Source: Bacillota bacterium
GTDB lineage: Bacteria; Bacillota; UBA4882; UBA10575
Reading direction: 5' to 3'
Assembly (NCBI GenBank): GCA_012837715.1
Contig: DUQR01000041.1
Location: 86,696 to 150,695 of the forward strand
Length of the DNA: 64,000 bases
In this document: positions 8,662 to 17,883 of the stretch, piece by piece
Layout of the letters: every line of letters starts with the position of its first letter
Position numbering within the stretch: the stretch's first letter is position 1
The notes under the pieces: generated by a model
Seen by the model: the letters and a program-made list of their open reading frames with translations, nothing else
What the model was told of the DNA's origin: nothing
The model's database searches: none
Made by a program: the position numbers and the translations under genes

Positions 8662-10011
8662 TTAACCATTTTCGTTTTTACGGCGGATCTGCTCCCGATA
8701 CCAATAACCACTTTTTTTAATGATCCGTTTTTGGGTAGGGTAATCCACATAGATGAGGCCAAAACGTTTATCATAGCCAAAAGCCCATTCGAAATTGTCA
8801 AATAAACTCCAAGCCAGATACCCTTGGACCTTTACCCCTTCTTCTCTTGCCTTTCTTACTTGCGCCAGATGTTCCCGGAGATACTCGATGCGCCGCTCAT
8901 CTTTTACTTGCCCGTCGGCCTCCACTTGATCGGCGAAAGCTGCGCCGTTCTCCGTGATAAATAAGGGTAAATCTTTATTTTCTTGGTTAATCCTGGTTAA
9001 AAGCTCATAGAGCCCGGCCGGATAGATTTCCCATCCCATTTCGGTCACCGCTAACTCCGGCGGCATTTGTGCCAACCGTAAGAGGTCGTCACCGGAATCA
9101 TCCTTGCCGTCCCACCCTTTAACCAGGTTACGGGTATAATAGTTAATGCCCAGAAAATCAACGGTTCCCGCTTGCAGCTCTTCCATGCGCTCCAATGGGT
9201 AGGAAACACCGTGTTCCCGCCATAAAGCACACATCTCTTCGGGGTAAGTACCCTTTAGAATCGGATCCAAAAACCACCGGTTAAGAAAGGCATCATACCT
9301 GGCCGCCGCCGCCAAATCTTCCGGTTGATTACTCCCCCCCTGAATCGGACTTAAATTTAAGGCAATCCCCAGTTGTCCTTGGGGTAGACTTAGCTCTTGA
9401 AATCTGTTCCAAACCAATTGGTGGGAATAAAGAAGATTGTGGGCGACTTGGGAAGCAAGCGAGAAATCCTTACTCCCCGGGGGATGAACCCCTTCCAAAT
9501 GCCCTAATACTGTCGTTACCCACGGTTCATTATGGGTGATCCAGTACTTGACCCGATCACCGAAACGTTCCAACATAATACCAGCATAATCCGCAAAATA
9601 CTTGGCCACATCCCGGTTGGCCCAACCCCCCCGCTCTTGCAGAGCCTGGGGTAACTCCCAGTGGTAAAGGGTGAGCATCGGTTCGATTCCCCGCTTGAGA
9701 AGACCCTCGATTAAACGGGCATAAAAATCCAGCCCTTTCTGGTTGATCGCCCCATACCCCTGGGGAAAAATCCGGGGCCAAGCAGTGGAGAAACGATACA
9801 TCTCGATTCCCAACTCAGACATTAGATCTAAGTCCGCTTCGTACCGACGATAATGGTCGCAAGCGAACGTAGGGGTGTCATTATTGAAGACATTTCCCGG
9901 TTTGGCGGCAAAAACTTCCCAAGACGACTTACCACTGCCGTCAGCTGATAAAGATCCTTCAATCTGTAACGCTGAAGTTGCTGCTCCTAGATAAAAGTCT
10001 CTATTGTGCAT
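8662..10011 (-). CDS. GH1 family beta-glucosidase
   Basis: A 449-residue cytoplasmic glycoside hydrolase family 1 enzyme. The acid/base Glu162 is in THNEPW and the nucleophile Glu354 in FITENGAA; the substrate-binding TLYHWELPQAL stretch is also present. It would cleave beta-linked glucose or galactose from imported short oligosaccharides, or from their phosphates in 6-phospho variants; the C-terminal loop does not let me separate these safely. Start at 10011 is chosen because GGAGGGA lies about eight bases before it, and the family normally begins this close to the FLxGAATSA motif. It follows the secreted GH3 gene, suggesting extracellular then intracellular breakdown of one glycan. Confidence 0.95.
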   Translation of the reverse strand: MHNRDFYLGAATSALQIEGSLSADGSGKSSWEVFAAKPGNVFNNDTPTFACDHYRRYEADLDLMSELGIEMYRFSTAWPRIFPQGYGAINQKGLDFYARLIEGLLKRGIEPMLTLYHWELPQALQERGGWANRDVAKYFADYAGIMLERFGDRVKYWITHNEPWVTTVLGHLEGVHPPGSKDFSLASQVAHNLLYSHQLVWNRFQELSLPQGQLGIALNLSPIQGGSNQPEDLAAAARYDAFLNRWFLDPILKGTYPEEMCALWREHGVSYPLERMEELQAGTVDFLGINYYTRNLVKGWDGKDDSGDDLLRLAQMPPELAVTEMGWEIYPAGLYELLTRINQENKDLPLFITENGAAFADQVEADGQVKDERRIEYLREHLAQVRKAREEGVKVQGYLAWSLFDNFEWAFGYDKRFGLIYVDYPTQKRIIKKSGYWYREQIRRKNENG

Positions 10012-10100
10012 AGGTGCATCTCCCTCCATTATGATTTCTCTATTGTTTTGTTCCGAGTCTCCTGTGTTAGTTCTGCTTGACGCCCGCTGTTTGTCCCGTT

Positions 10101-10139
10101 TTATCCTTTAATGGCACCATAAGTTAAACCGGCAATCAG
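10101..10139 (-). pseudogene. C-terminal remnant of a MalG-type sugar ABC permease
   Basis: Directly at the GH3 stop, in another frame, the minus strand encodes LIAGLTYGAIKG and a stop. This is the characteristic last stretch of carbohydrate ABC permeases (compare HGATLGAIKG at the end of the permease at 14012). Only 12 codons remain. It suggests that a permease gene once lay here and was removed by a deletion ending at the GH3 stop. Confidence 0.6.
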
Positions 10140-11977
10140 TTCTCCAAATCCATGGTCAAACCATAGCCATACGGAAATAATGGATCGTAGTCCTCATCCC
10201 CATCATTAATCGGGAGCTGATCCAGACTCTTTGGCCAAGTAATCGGTAATTTCCCCACGAAATTGTAATCGCCAAAAAGCACATCGGCAATACCTTGACC
10301 CTCGGTACCGGGTAGCCAAGCGACCACTACCGCATCCCAATCCTTCAGATCGTCGGTGATCATTAGCGGTCTTCCGGAAACCAAAAGCACCACCACAGGC
10401 TTACCTGCTGCTTTCACTTGTTCAAGGACCTGCAAATCCTGCCAAGCCAAAGTCAGTTTCCGGTTATCCCCGACTCCTTCGGCATAAGGTTTTTCCCCAA
10501 CAACCACCACGGCAACATCCGCGGCATTCAAGTTAGAGACAATCCGGCCTCGACCTTTAATTGCCCGTTCAATGCCTGCGCGAATGGTCGTTCCGGTGGT
10601 AATCCGACCGCTCGCGCCTTGCCAGGTAATAGTCCAGCCGCCGCACTGGTTGCCGATGTCATCCGCATTGGAGCCGTCAATATAAATCCGGGCCTCTTTG
10701 GCGAGAGGAAGCAGGTTATGCTCATTCTTTAACAGCACAAGGGATTTACGGACCGCCTCCCTTGCTACCGCCCGGTGTTCTTGATTACCAATAACCCCTT
10801 GCGCCATCAGGCTCCGGTCGGTAAAAGGCGCTTCAAATAGGCCAGCTTGGAATTTAACCCGCAAAATCCGGCGGACCGCATCGTCAATCCGCTCCTCACT
10901 AACATCCCCGTTCAGCACCGCCTTTTTCAAAGCGGTAATAAAATTTCGCCACGTGTTTGGTTCCATAAACAGGTCAATACCGGCATTAACCGCCCGCACA
11001 ACTTTGTTGTAATAATCAGGGGTATCGATCTCTTTGATCCCTTCCCAGTCGCTCACCACAATCCCGGTAAACCCCAATTCATTCTTCAGCACATCGGTGA
11101 TTAAATACCTATGCTCATGCATCTTCAACCCCTGAAAACTATTGAAAGACACCATCACCGAACCAACCCCCGCCTGAATCGCTTCCACATACCCGGGCAG
11201 GTGGATGGCCCTTAATTCTTCCTCACTGACGGTCACATCACCCCGGTCGATCCAAAAGCCACCGTCACCGGTTCCCCAGTTCGTTCCGCCGTCCCCCAGG
11301 TAATGTTTGGCGGTGGCCACAATATACCGGCCCTTCATTTCTCCATTCGGCCCTTGCAGTCCTTTGATGTACGGGCCGACCAGCAACCGTTGGAGTTCGG
11401 GTGTTTCCCCAAAGCTTTCGTAGGTTCGACCCCACCGCTCGTCCCTGGCCACCGCCACACACGGACTGAAGGTCCAATCAACGCCAGTAGCGGCGGTTTC
11501 CAACGCGGTGATCTCGCCAATCCGCCGTATTAATTCGGGATCCCTCGTCGCGCCCAGACCAATATTGTGGGGGAAGATCGTCGCTCCTTTTAGGTTGTTA
11601 TGCCCGTGCACGGCATCGGTCCCGTAGATAATTGGTATGCCCAAACGGGTATTAAGCGCTGCTTGTTGATAATTATCGTACATCTTAGCCCAGCTTTGCG
11701 GAGTGTTCGGTCGAGGGGAAGAGCCACCGCCACTCAAGACAGAACCAATGAAAAATGTGGCGACTTCTTTCGGTTGAATTGAGCCCCTTTCCGCCTGGGT
11801 CATCTGGCCGATTTTTTCGTCAAGGGTCATTCGGGACAATAAATCCTCCACCCGTAAGTCAATCGGCGCCTTCGCTTCTTTATAAAGCGGAGCTTCTACC
11901 GACCCTGACTGGGCAAGACCCTGGCTGATCAAAACCACAACTAGGCAAAAGACCAATAACCATTTTCGTTTGATCAT
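10136..11977 (-). CDS. GH3 family beta-glucosidase, secreted
   Basis: A 613-residue protein with a signal peptide (positive MIKRK, hydrophobic core to about residue 20, LAQS cleavage region). The GH3 N-terminal barrel follows; the nucleophile is Asp310 in GIVVSDWEGI, and KHYLGDGGT supplies the sugar-binding Lys-His. The C-terminal alpha/beta sandwich (from about residue 400, SLVLLKNEHNLLPL) ends soon after LFPYGYGL, with no fibronectin-like domain. Closest recall is the exo-beta-glucosidase group cleaving cellobiose or beta-glucan oligomers. It probably acts outside the membrane, supplying sugars to the ABC importer and the GH1 enzyme. Its end abuts a remnant of a permease gene. Confidence 0.95.
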   Translation of the reverse strand: MIKRKWLLVFCLVVVLISQGLAQSGSVEAPLYKEAKAPIDLRVEDLLSRMTLDEKIGQMTQAERGSIQPKEVATFFIGSVLSGGGSSPRPNTPQSWAKMYDNYQQAALNTRLGIPIIYGTDAVHGHNNLKGATIFPHNIGLGATRDPELIRRIGEITALETAATGVDWTFSPCVAVARDERWGRTYESFGETPELQRLLVGPYIKGLQGPNGEMKGRYIVATAKHYLGDGGTNWGTGDGGFWIDRGDVTVSEEELRAIHLPGYVEAIQAGVGSVMVSFNSFQGLKMHEHRYLITDVLKNELGFTGIVVSDWEGIKEIDTPDYYNKVVRAVNAGIDLFMEPNTWRNFITALKKAVLNGDVSEERIDDAVRRILRVKFQAGLFEAPFTDRSLMAQGVIGNQEHRAVAREAVRKSLVLLKNEHNLLPLAKEARIYIDGSNADDIGNQCGGWTITWQGASGRITTGTTIRAGIERAIKGRGRIVSNLNAADVAVVVVGEKPYAEGVGDNRKLTLAWQDLQVLEQVKAAGKPVVVLLVSGRPLMITDDLKDWDAVVVAWLPGTEGQGIADVLFGDYNFVGKLPITWPKSLDQLPINDGDEDYDPLFPYGYGLTMDLEN

Positions 11978-12053
11978 TTTCCAACCCCCTGTGTTTCTGG
12001 GCAGAAACCATTCCCCATACGAGCTGGTAGGGAAGTCTCTGCCATTGAGTCAT

Positions 12054-12082
12054 ATTATATTATTTATTCCATCTATTGGCAA
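12054..12082 (-). promoter_or_regulatory. SigA-type promoter for GH3-GH1
   Basis: The minus strand has TTGCCA (12077-12082), 17 bases, then TATAAT (12054-12059), about 75 bases before the GH3 start. It places GH3 and GH1 in a transcript separate from the ABC importer, whose terminator lies just upstream. Confidence 0.7.
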
Positions 12083-12240
12083 GTAGGCGCGCACACCGTC
12101 CACCGCCTACACCCCAAATGTTAAATACTGGAATTGGTTGTTCATGCCGACAACCGACAGTATAAATCAGCGCTCATTTAATTGAAGTCGGGTGAACAAC
12201 TTAAGTTAATTTCTAAATAGTCGCTCAAGCCGGACGCGCT

Positions 12241-12281
12241 AAAAAAGTTATTGGCTGCCGTACGGCAGCCAATAACTTTTT
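12241..12281 (-). terminator. Perfect palindromic terminator, bidirectional
   Basis: Arms AAAAAGTTATTGGCTGCCG and its exact complement flank a 2-base centre; each strand ends in a T-run. It lies 40 bases after the solute-binding protein stop. The tight centre would need to open to form a hairpin loop in RNA. Confidence 0.9.
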
Positions 12282-12320
12282 CTACTATGGTTGGTTTGGA
12301 AATGGATGAGCTTGTTACGA

Positions 12321-13949
12321 TTATTCGTAAAATGCTTCATACTTCGCACGCCGTTCGTCGATGATGGCCTGACCGCCGGAGCGGAGGTAGTCTTGCATAC
12401 CGGCGTCGAAGACTTTGTCGAAGTCTTGGGGTTTCGCCACCACGGCTTGGACCAGGAAGTTATCCCGTTTTTCGTCCAGCGCCGGGCCCATGCCTTCCTC
12501 GGCTTTAATCTCACCGACATTGTAATACGGGGTATACCGGGCATTATTATCTGTCAGCTGGTAAGCCTTTTCAATGAAGCTCTTATCCACCAGGTCGTAA
12601 CCCAAAGCCACCGATTTGGCGGTTAAGACGGGATCGCCCAGATCAAGACCGTTAATGGTGATGGTGTAGTCGATGTTCTGGAGCGAGTTCATGATCATAT
12701 CGCCAGTCGCCGCAATATTCTGGATGGAACCGTCCGCGAGCACCTTATGGTTAGTACCCTCAACACCGATCTGGAGGAAGCGACGGTTTTCCAACTTAGT
12801 AATCCAGTTGACGTAGAGCATGGAAGCTAGCGGCTCGTCGTTGGTCGCCGGGAAGAACACTTTCCGGTCATTTCCCGGAGCAAGATACTTCCGGTAGATC
12901 CCCGCATCATTCTTGAAGGGTTCAACCGCGATAAAGGCCGCATCCGGGCCGGCCATTTGCTGTAATTGATAATGGATGCTGTCTTTGCCGTTCCGGTACG
13001 GATAGTCCCAGTTATGCATAAAGGCGCCCACATAACCGGCTTTCATATTGTTATCTTCCGTACCGTCACCGGGGCCATAAAGTGGAAAGTCTTTCCAGAT
13101 CAAACCTTCATTGTACCATTTATTCAGGACCCGGACCCCTTCTTTAATACCGGGCCAGAGCAGACGTCTGTCGTCGAAGCCGTTAATGTACATTTCTTTG
13201 TCGGTAATACTCTCAGGAACAAAAGATGTAAACAGATGCTCATTCCGCCAGCCAATGTCATAACTGGTGGTATAGGGGATCATCTTATCCGCGTCTTTGC
13301 CTAACAAGAGATTGGCGTTCTTTTTGAAGGCCCGCAACATGTTTTCAAATTCTTCGAGACTGCGCGGTTCGGGCAGGTTCAGCTTCTTCAACCAGTCTTC
13401 CCGGACGAAGGTATTGATCCGTTTATTCTGGGCGAGTCTGGCTTCAATCGCCCAAACTGTGCCGTTGACCGGATCCTGGTTCCACAAGAGGAATCTCTCA
13501 CCCAGGAAATCCCAGAGATCGGGGAACAATTCTTTGTATTCATCGGTCAAGTAAGGTGACAAATCCAGCACACCACCCATGTTGGCGTAGGTTAGAATCG
13601 TCGGATAGCTGTAAGTAACGCAAACATCGGGCGCATCCCCGGCCGCCAGGAGGTTGTTGAGGACATCCACCTCAGTCCAACGGGGGACAGGCACAAAGGT
13701 GACTTTCACGTTATGGTCCCGGAGCATACCTTCTTTGATCCAGTTGGTAAAGAAGTTGTCTTCCGGTTTGGACCCTCCCGGATTGCCCCGGTCATAAATT
13801 TCCACCGTAATTGACCTTGTTTTCAGGAATCTACCGTTGGCATCAAGCTCAGGGAATTTGGAAGCCGACAGAATGGTCCCTGAAAAGCAGGCCGTCAACA
13901 AGAGAGCAATTAAGAGAGTGGACAACACGACCGAACGGTTTTTCCTCAT
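12321..13949 (-). CDS. Extracellular solute-binding lipoprotein of a sugar ABC importer
   Basis: A 542-residue protein with a lipoprotein signal peptide; the lipobox is LTAC, near residue 21. The body resembles the large LipO-type family 1 binding proteins that pair with LplB/LplC permeases: a TVEIYDRGNPGG strand after the leader, APDVCVTYSYPTI, aromatic-rich lobes, and a C-terminal DERRAKYEAFYE helix. Such proteins bind oligosaccharides outside the cell. It is the last gene of a three-gene operon (permease-permease-binding protein), with 62 bases between it and the upstream permease. No ATPase gene is present; these systems commonly share an MsmX/UgpC-type ATPase encoded elsewhere. Confidence 0.92.
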   Translation of the reverse strand: MRKNRSVVLSTLLIALLLTACFSGTILSASKFPELDANGRFLKTRSITVEIYDRGNPGGSKPEDNFFTNWIKEGMLRDHNVKVTFVPVPRWTEVDVLNNLLAAGDAPDVCVTYSYPTILTYANMGGVLDLSPYLTDEYKELFPDLWDFLGERFLLWNQDPVNGTVWAIEARLAQNKRINTFVREDWLKKLNLPEPRSLEEFENMLRAFKKNANLLLGKDADKMIPYTTSYDIGWRNEHLFTSFVPESITDKEMYINGFDDRRLLWPGIKEGVRVLNKWYNEGLIWKDFPLYGPGDGTEDNNMKAGYVGAFMHNWDYPYRNGKDSIHYQLQQMAGPDAAFIAVEPFKNDAGIYRKYLAPGNDRKVFFPATNDEPLASMLYVNWITKLENRRFLQIGVEGTNHKVLADGSIQNIAATGDMIMNSLQNIDYTITINGLDLGDPVLTAKSVALGYDLVDKSFIEKAYQLTDNNARYTPYYNVGEIKAEEGMGPALDEKRDNFLVQAVVAKPQDFDKVFDAGMQDYLRSGGQAIIDERRAKYEAFYE

Positions 13950-14011
13950 CAGTAATCCTCCTTTTTCGATTTGATATTTTGTTTTGTTAAATGTGGCCGC
14001 AGAGCCACATT

Positions 14012-14881
14012 TTAACCTTTGATGGCCCCCAAGGTTGCGCCATGAATAAAATACCTTTGCAACCAGGGATAGGCAAAGAGAATCGGGACGGTGGCAAACA
14101 TGACGGTTGCCGCCTGCAGGGATTGGGTGAGTCCCGGGGCAGTAAAACCTTCCTGCGTTTGGATATCAATGCTCGTAATACTCTTTAAGATGTTGTAGAG
14201 CAACAACTGGATTGGGTAATACTCCCGTTTATTCATAAACATCAAGGCGTCGGAAAAGCCGTTCCAACGGCCGACCGCATAGAAGAGGGACAAAGTGGCA
14301 ATCACCGGCTTGGATAAGGGGAGATAAATGTTGATCAGAATACGGACCGGGCCGGCCCCGTCAATCTCCGCCGACTCGCGCAGACTATCCGGGATCCCAT
14401 AAAAGAAGCTTCGCATGATAATCATGTTGAAGACGCTTAAACAATAGGGTATTACCAGCACCGCCGGGCGGTTTAACAACTTGAGATCCTTCAGTAACAG
14501 ATAGGTAGGAATTGTCCCCGCGTTAAAATACATGGTAAGGAGAATCAGCCCGTTAATGAACCGGCGTCCTTTCAACTTATCATAGATCAACGGATAGGCG
14601 CACAGCGTAGTCATGGTCATGGAGACAATCACACCTATAACCGTCAAATACGCCGTCCACACTAGGGACCAGGTGTATTTCGAGTCGCTCAGCACCGCCT
14701 TGTAGGCTTCAAGGGTGAAACCCTTCGGCCAGATCGTCACTTCGTTCCGGATTAACGCCTGCGCGGAACTGAGGGAACGGGACGCAATATTCAGCATGGG
14801 CAGCAAACAAGCAAGCACCAGAAGAAAGCATAAGAAAGCAACAAACAAATCACCGGCTTTTGACCTTTTTGTTTTAACCAT
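14012..14881 (-). CDS. Sugar ABC transporter permease, LplC/MalG type
   Basis: A 289-residue membrane protein with six predicted segments and the permease EAA loop (SLRESAEIDGAGPVRILINI), which docks to the ATPase. The C-terminus HGATLGAIKG is typical. It belongs to the LplC/YtcP group for complex polysaccharide-derived oligosaccharides. It starts 15 bases after the upstream permease stop with AGGGAGG before the ATG, and precedes the binding protein. Confidence 0.93.
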   Translation of the reverse strand: MVKTKRSKAGDLFVAFLCFLLVLACLLPMLNIASRSLSSAQALIRNEVTIWPKGFTLEAYKAVLSDSKYTWSLVWTAYLTVIGVIVSMTMTTLCAYPLIYDKLKGRRFINGLILLTMYFNAGTIPTYLLLKDLKLLNRPAVLVIPYCLSVFNMIIMRSFFYGIPDSLRESAEIDGAGPVRILINIYLPLSKPVIATLSLFYAVGRWNGFSDALMFMNKREYYPIQLLLYNILKSITSIDIQTQEGFTAPGLTQSLQAATVMFATVPILFAYPWLQRYFIHGATLGAIKG

Positions 14882-14896
14882 AATCCTCCACCTCCC

Positions 14897-15850
14897 TTAC
14901 CAAACACCGCGTTCGCCGAATTTTTTCGCCAAGGCATTCGCCGCAAACAGGAAGATGACACAAACCACCGACTGGAAGAGCCCCACTGCCGTGGTCAGTG
15001 AGAATTGCAAGCCCCGGATCCCGTTGGTATAGATAAAAGTTGCAATCACATTGGATACGTTATTGACTAGATTGTTACTCAATGCGTAAGGCCGGTCAAA
15101 CTCGCTGCCCAGAATACGCCCTAAGTTCAGGATAAGCAGGGTAATAATGGTCGGCCGGAGACCGGGTAAAGTAATGTGCCAGATGCTCCGCAACCGGCCG
15201 GCGCCGTCAATGGCCGCTGCTTCATATAATTGGGGGTCGATATTGGTCAACGCCGCCAGATAGATAATGGTATTCCACCCCACGCTCTTCCAAACCCCTA
15301 AAAGAACGTAGGTCCAGACCCAGTGGGCAGAGTCGTTCAGAAACGGGATACTACCAAAACCTAAGCGGTTCAAGACAATATTGATCAAACCACTGGTGGG
15401 CGCTAAAAGCTGTACTGCCAAGCCGGAAACAATAATCCACGAAAGAAAATGGGGCATGTAGGCTACAGTCTGGGTAAAGCGTTTAAACCGTTTATAGGGT
15501 AGCTCATTAAGGAGGATCGCCAAGATAATGGGGGCCGGAAAACCAACCAGCAAATCAAGGAAGTTAAGCATAATGGTGTTCCGTAAAGCAAAAAGAAAGT
15601 CCCGGTTGGAAAAGGCTTTAATGAAGTACTCAAAACCATGATTGCCCGCCCAGGGCATTTCCCAAGGGCTCTTCACAATACTGTATTTTTTAAAGGCGAT
15701 TTGGATATAGGTCATTGGAATGTATTTGAAAATGATAAAATAAACAATTGGTAATAACAACATCGCATAAAGGGTCCAATACTTTTTTAAATAATTCCGT
15801 GTCCTAATAATCTTTTTCTTTTTGGATAACGGATCAGCAATGGCTGTCAT
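14897..15850 (-). CDS. Sugar ABC transporter permease, LplB type
   Basis: A 317-residue membrane protein with six segments and the EAA loop (YEAAAIDGAGRLRSIWHITLP begins near residue 210). The N-terminus is long and basic (SKKKKIIRTRNYLKKYW) as in LplB. With the next permease it forms the translocation pore for the sugar bound by the lipoprotein at 12321. It is the first gene of the operon; I see no confident promoter or operator in the 250 bases upstream (a TTGACA near 15948 lacks a matching -10). Confidence 0.93.
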   Translation of the reverse strand: MTAIADPLSKKKKIIRTRNYLKKYWTLYAMLLLPIVYFIIFKYIPMTYIQIAFKKYSIVKSPWEMPWAGNHGFEYFIKAFSNRDFLFALRNTIMLNFLDLLVGFPAPIILAILLNELPYKRFKRFTQTVAYMPHFLSWIIVSGLAVQLLAPTSGLINIVLNRLGFGSIPFLNDSAHWVWTYVLLGVWKSVGWNTIIYLAALTNIDPQLYEAAAIDGAGRLRSIWHITLPGLRPTIITLLILNLGRILGSEFDRPYALSNNLVNNVSNVIATFIYTNGIRGLQFSLTTAVGLFQSVVCVIFLFAANALAKKFGERGVW

Positions 15851-16101
15851 TATCGCCTCACCCTCACTTGTAAAATTTTTGTTTGATCCAGTATCGAAAA
15901 GGTTTGTGATTATTTTAACGGATCATCGGACCAGCCTAAGTAATAAGTTGTCAAATCATTTCACTAAATTTATTCTATCCCCTTACTCATAATCCTTTTT
16001 TTATCAATAATATTTTCACTTGGGTTAATGGAAAATGATGACGCTGAAAATAAAGGGGTACTCTTTTGTAATCTCTCCTCTGCCTTGAGACTTTCTTTGG
16101 C

Positions 16102-17883
16102 CTAAATTGCCCTCAGGAATTGATACTGGGACATGTAAAGACGATAATAGGCGCCTTTTTTGTTCATTAGTGTTTCGTGGGTGCCCGCTTCAACTATTCC
16201 CCCATCGTCAATATACATAATCCGGTCCGCATTTTTAATGGTGGAAAGCCGATGGGCAATAATAAAGGAAGTCCGGTTCACCAGAAGTTTGGCCAAACCC
16301 TGCTGGACCAAGAGTTCTGTTTCCGTGTCAATACTGGAAGTTGCCTCATCAAGAATAAGAATCCGCGGGTCGGCCAATAAAGCCCGGGCAAAGGAGATTA
16401 GTTGCCTTTCCCCGACGGAAAGCCGACTCCCCCGTTCATTGACTTCCGTATAGTAACCCTTTTCCATATTGACAATGAAATCATGGGCGCACACGGCCCG
16501 GGCGGCGGCGATCACTTCTTCATCGGAGGCATCCAACCGGCTGTACCGGATGTTATCGATGATCGTTCCGGAAAAAATAAAGGTATCCTGGAGCATAACC
16601 CCCATTTGGCTACGTAAAGATTGCAGGGTTACCTCCCGCAGATCGATCCCGTCGATCAAGACTTTACCACTGGTCACATCATAGAAACGGCTGATCAGGT
16701 TAACGATGGTCGTTTTCCCTGCTCCGGTCGGTCCCACCAGGGCAATGGTTTCACCCGGATTCACTTGAAAGCTGACGTTATGTAAAACCTCCTGTCCTTC
16801 TTCGTAAGCGAAACAAACATCGACAAACTCTATTTGGCCGCGGATCGGTGGCATCAATTTGGCGTCCGGAGCATCGGCAACCGAAGGTTTCTCGTCCATC
16901 GTCTCAAAGATCCGTTCGATATAAGCCGCCGCGTTGATCAAAGAATTATAAAAGTTGGTCAGATTAAAAATGGGTAACCAGAAAGAGCTGATATAACTCA
17001 AGAAGGCAATTAAAACGCCGACGGATATCCCTTGGTTCAGCCAAGCAACCCCCGCCAAATAAACCGCAGCGATCACGAGAACGGAAAGATTTTCCGCAAT
17101 CGGGTTCACCAGGATCAACGAGATAATCGCCTTCATCCAGGCCTGCCGGTAACTTTGGTTAATCGTGGCAAAGGTCGCAAAATTCTCCTTTTCCCGGGCA
17201 AAAGACTGCGTCACTTTCATTCCATTAATACTTTCATGAACATAAGCGTTCATATTCGACTGCTTGCGGCTGACCTTCTGCCAAAGTCGGCGCTGAATGT
17301 TTTTTAATAGAAAGAGGGCCGCGAACAAAACCGGTAGCCCGGCCAGGCTGATCAGGGCAAGCCGTAAATCAAGGAGGAGCATAAAAAAGGCAATTATCAT
17401 TAAGGTAAATAAATCGGTAATTAAGTTGATCAATCCATTGGAAAGGAGATCACTTAAGGTGTTGATGTAATTCACTACCCGAACCAGGATCTTGCCATGG
17501 GGCCGACTATCGTAAAAAGCAAAGGGCAGTCGCTGGAGATGGGTAAAAAGGTCCCGCCGAAGGTTTTGGATGATACTCTGCCCCATTTCGGCGGTACTGC
17601 TCAGCCGGTACCGAAGGCCCAAGGCGTTAATCAGCAAAGTCCCGATATAAAGCAAGGTTAAAAGGATTAACTGGGAGAGATCGCGCTTGGGAATCGCCTC
17701 ATCCAGCGCAATTTTGATTAAATAAGGCCCGGTAAAAGCGGTGAAACTGGCCACCAGCATGACAATAACCGTTAAGAACAGTCTTTTTTTGTAAGGTTTA
17801 ATATATTTTAATAAACGCCTAACCTGATCAAAGTTAAATTCTATGTCCAGTTCTTCATCGACATCATATTTATTCCGAGCCAT
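16102..17883 (-). CDS. ABC exporter half-transporter, catalytically intact subunit
   Basis: A 593-residue protein: six-helix ABC exporter membrane domain (about 1-340) then a nucleotide-binding domain with Walker A GPTGAGKTT, Walker B ILILDEATSSID with catalytic Glu, the switch His in IIAHRLSTI, and a non-canonical signature LSVGERQ. Together with its partner it matches heterodimeric exporters such as TM287/288 and LmrCD, where one subunit has an intact Walker B Glu and an altered signature motif. It overlaps the upstream partner by one base (TAATG). Substrates of such pumps are often hydrophobic drugs or lipids; here the sugar-locus context may be incidental. Confidence 0.93.
   Translation of the reverse strand: MARNKYDVDEELDIEFNFDQVRRLLKYIKPYKKRLFLTVIVMLVASFTAFTGPYLIKIALDEAIPKRDLSQLILLTLLYIGTLLINALGLRYRLSSTAEMGQSIIQNLRRDLFTHLQRLPFAFYDSRPHGKILVRVVNYINTLSDLLSNGLINLITDLFTLMIIAFFMLLLDLRLALISLAGLPVLFAALFLLKNIQRRLWQKVSRKQSNMNAYVHESINGMKVTQSFAREKENFATFATINQSYRQAWMKAIISLILVNPIAENLSVLVIAAVYLAGVAWLNQGISVGVLIAFLSYISSFWLPIFNLTNFYNSLINAAAYIERIFETMDEKPSVADAPDAKLMPPIRGQIEFVDVCFAYEEGQEVLHNVSFQVNPGETIALVGPTGAGKTTIVNLISRFYDVTSGKVLIDGIDLREVTLQSLRSQMGVMLQDTFIFSGTIIDNIRYSRLDASDEEVIAAARAVCAHDFIVNMEKGYYTEVNERGSRLSVGERQLISFARALLADPRILILDEATSSIDTETELLVQQGLAKLLVNRTSFIIAHRLSTIKNADRIMYIDDGGIVEAGTHETLMNKKGAYYRLYMSQYQFLRAI

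Noticed and set aside
12241..12281. Palindrome as a possible operator for a sugar regulator
   Set aside because: T-runs on both sides and position just after a stop codon fit a terminator better.
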